DNA from: Paratractidigestivibacter sp963640745
GTDB taxonomy: Bacteria > Actinomycetota > Coriobacteriia > Coriobacteriales > Atopobiaceae
DNA: 5,878 nucleotides
Direction of reading: 5' to 3'
NCBI GenBank assembly: GCA_963640745.1
Contig: CAVIBB010000125.1
Coordinates: 1 to 5,878 of the forward strand
Positions 4,906-5,878 of this stretch are shown here, piece after piece. The translations under genes were made by a program, and so were the position numbers. The notes below the pieces were generated by a model. That model was not told where the DNA came from and ran no database searches. It saw nothing but the letters and a program-made list of their open reading frames with translations. How positions within the stretch are numbered: position 1 is the first letter of the stretch; the number at the start of each line of letters is the position of its first letter.

Positions 4906-5878
4906 ATGGAGATACAAGGCGCTATCTTCGACTGCGACGGCACGCTCGTCGACTCGATGGGTATGTGGGCGCAGGCGACCTCCTGGGTCTTCGACCACTA
5001 CGGCGCGGCCATGCCCGAGGGCTTCTTCTCGCGCGTCGAGTCGCTCGCCCTGGCCGAGATGTGCCGCATCGTCCACGAGGAGCTGGGGCTCGGCTCCGGC
5101 GCCGAGGAGGTCTACGAGGCCGTCTGCGCCCATGTGCGCGACTGCTACGAGCACGATATCGCCGCCATGCCGGGGGCGCGCGACTTCCTCGCCGAGCTCG
5201 CCGCGGCGGGCGTCCCCATGGTCATCGCGAGCTCGACGCCCGTCCGCGAGCTCGAGTGCGCCTTGGCCGCCCACGGCCTGCGCGGCTTCTTTTCCGACGT
5301 CGTCTCGACCGAGGACGTGGGCGGCCGCGACAAGGAGTTCCCGGACGTCTACCTGGAGGCCATGCGCCGCCTGGGGCTCGACGCCGGCGATAGGGACGCC
5401 CGGGCCTCGGTATGGGTCTTCGAGGACGCGCCCTTCGGCGTGCAGACCTCGCATCGCGCGGGGTTCTCCGTCGTCGGGCTCATGAACGACCACGACGGCC
5501 GCCGCGAGGAGGACGTGCGCCCGTATTGCGACATCTATGCGCACGGATACGCGGAGCTCTCGCTCGCGCTGCTGCGAGACTACGAGCGTCCGGCTTCGGG
5601 GGAGAGGGGCGCCGACGTGCGCGCCGCGACGCCGCTCGAGGTGCTCGTGGTTGACGGCTCGCCCGACGCGAGCTCGCCTGCGCTCGTCGCCCGCCTCGCG
5701 CGGGAGGCCGACTACGTCATCGCGGTCGACCGCGGGGCGGAGGCCCTTCTCGCCGCCGAGGGCGTGCCCGACGTCTTCGTGGGCGACTCCGACTCGGTGA
5801 GCCCCGAGGCCGCTTCCTGGGCCCAGGCCCACGCGCGGACCGACATTCGCTTTCCCGCCGAGAAGTACGCGACCGACC
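4906..5878 (+). CDS. HAD-IA phosphatase fused to thiamine pyrophosphokinase (3' end cut by window)
   Basis: One uninterrupted frame of 324 visible codons runs off the right edge. Residues 1-225 are a HAD superfamily phosphatase of the IA type: motif I FDCDGTLVDS (8-17; nucleophile D9, acid/base D11), a helical cap (about 18-85), motif II V-I-A-S-S (106-110), motif III K143 in D-K-E-F-P-D, and motif IV F-E-D (172-174). An Ala/Gly/Arg/Pro-rich linker (about 229-243) leads into a thiamine pyrophosphokinase start: L-V-V-D-G (247-251), A-V-D-R-G-A (273-278), V-G-D-S-D-S (292-297; usual GDFDS) and P-A-E-K-Y-A-T-D (317-324; usual KDxTD). About 80 of roughly 210 TPK residues are visible. TPK converts thiamine plus ATP to ThDP plus AMP in the cytoplasm. 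The HAD domain may supply thiamine by dephosphorylating thiamine monophosphate; bacterial and plant HAD enzymes with that activity are known, some fused to or clustered with thiamine genes. HAD substrate here is inferred; a general sugar-phosphate phosphatase remains possible. Confidence 0.9.
   Translation, partial: MEIQGAIFDCDGTLVDSMGMWAQATSWVFDHYGAAMPEGFFSRVESLALAEMCRIVHEELGLGSGAEEVYEAVCAHVRDCYEHDIAAMPGARDFLAELAAAGVPMVIASSTPVRELECALAAHGLRGFFSDVVSTEDVGGRDKEFPDVYLEAMRRLGLDAGDRDARASVWVFEDAPFGVQTSHRAGFSVVGLMNDHDGRREEDVRPYCDIYAHGYAELSLALLRDYERPASGERGADVRAATPLEVLVVDGSPDASSPALVARLAREADYVIAVDRGAEALLAAEGVPDVFVGDSDSVSPEAASWAQAHARTDIRFPAEKYATD

Noticed and set aside
4526..5485. 319-codon plus-strand frame spanning the zinc-ribbon gene and the start of the HAD-TPK gene
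   Set aside because: It is Ser/Arg/Pro-rich in the part overlapping HAD-TPK, crosses a terminator-bearing, divergent gene boundary, and has no family motifs. The HAD frame has all four motifs and a ribosome binding site.
4843..5832. 329-codon minus-strand frame opposite the HAD-TPK gene
   Set aside because: Compositional shadow with no domain; the opposite strand carries a clear two-domain enzyme.

Overview
This is a GC-rich chromosomal window with strong G/C preference at third codon positions and short intergenic gaps. It holds four complete genes and one gene cut by the right edge. No RNA gene, CRISPR array, insertion sequence or phage gene is visible. Codon use, the heterodimeric ABC exporter behind a MarR regulator, and the HAD-thiamine pyrophosphokinase fusion fit a high-GC Gram-positive anaerobe. 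A Coriobacteriia member (Collinsella/Olsenella-like) is my best guess, but this is inference from style, not from a marker gene.

Layout. Positions 1-200 are an AT-richer leader with no gene. Positions 201-4381 form a tightly packed plus-strand operon: a MarR-family regulator, then two ABC exporter half-transporters. The first ABC gene starts with GTG inside the end of the regulator gene, and the second starts one base after the first one stops. The two ABC proteins are complementary: the first has a degenerate catalytic site (Asp for Glu after Walker B, Gln for the H-loop His) with an intact signature. The second has intact catalytic residues with a degenerate signature (SQGQ). This is the asymmetric arrangement known from heterodimeric exporters such as TM287/288, LmrCD and BmrCD. 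The MarR protein probably controls the pump and itself in response to a ligand that cannot be read from sequence.

Positions 4382-4531 are a convergent gap with a GC-rich hairpin and a clear intrinsic terminator for the minus-strand gene. That gene (4532-4765) encodes a small FmdB-type zinc-ribbon protein with a cysteine-bearing tail. A 140-bp divergent region (4766-4905) follows, with a perfect 15-bp palindrome and a short hairpin just before a ribosome binding site.

From 4906 to the right edge, one uninterrupted reading frame joins a complete HAD-IA phosphatase domain to the start of a thiamine pyrophosphokinase domain. This is the most interesting item. It suggests one protein that could dephosphorylate thiamine monophosphate and then pyrophosphorylate thiamine to the cofactor ThDP. 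The long antisense frames opposite the ABC genes and the fusion gene are compositional shadows and are not annotated.
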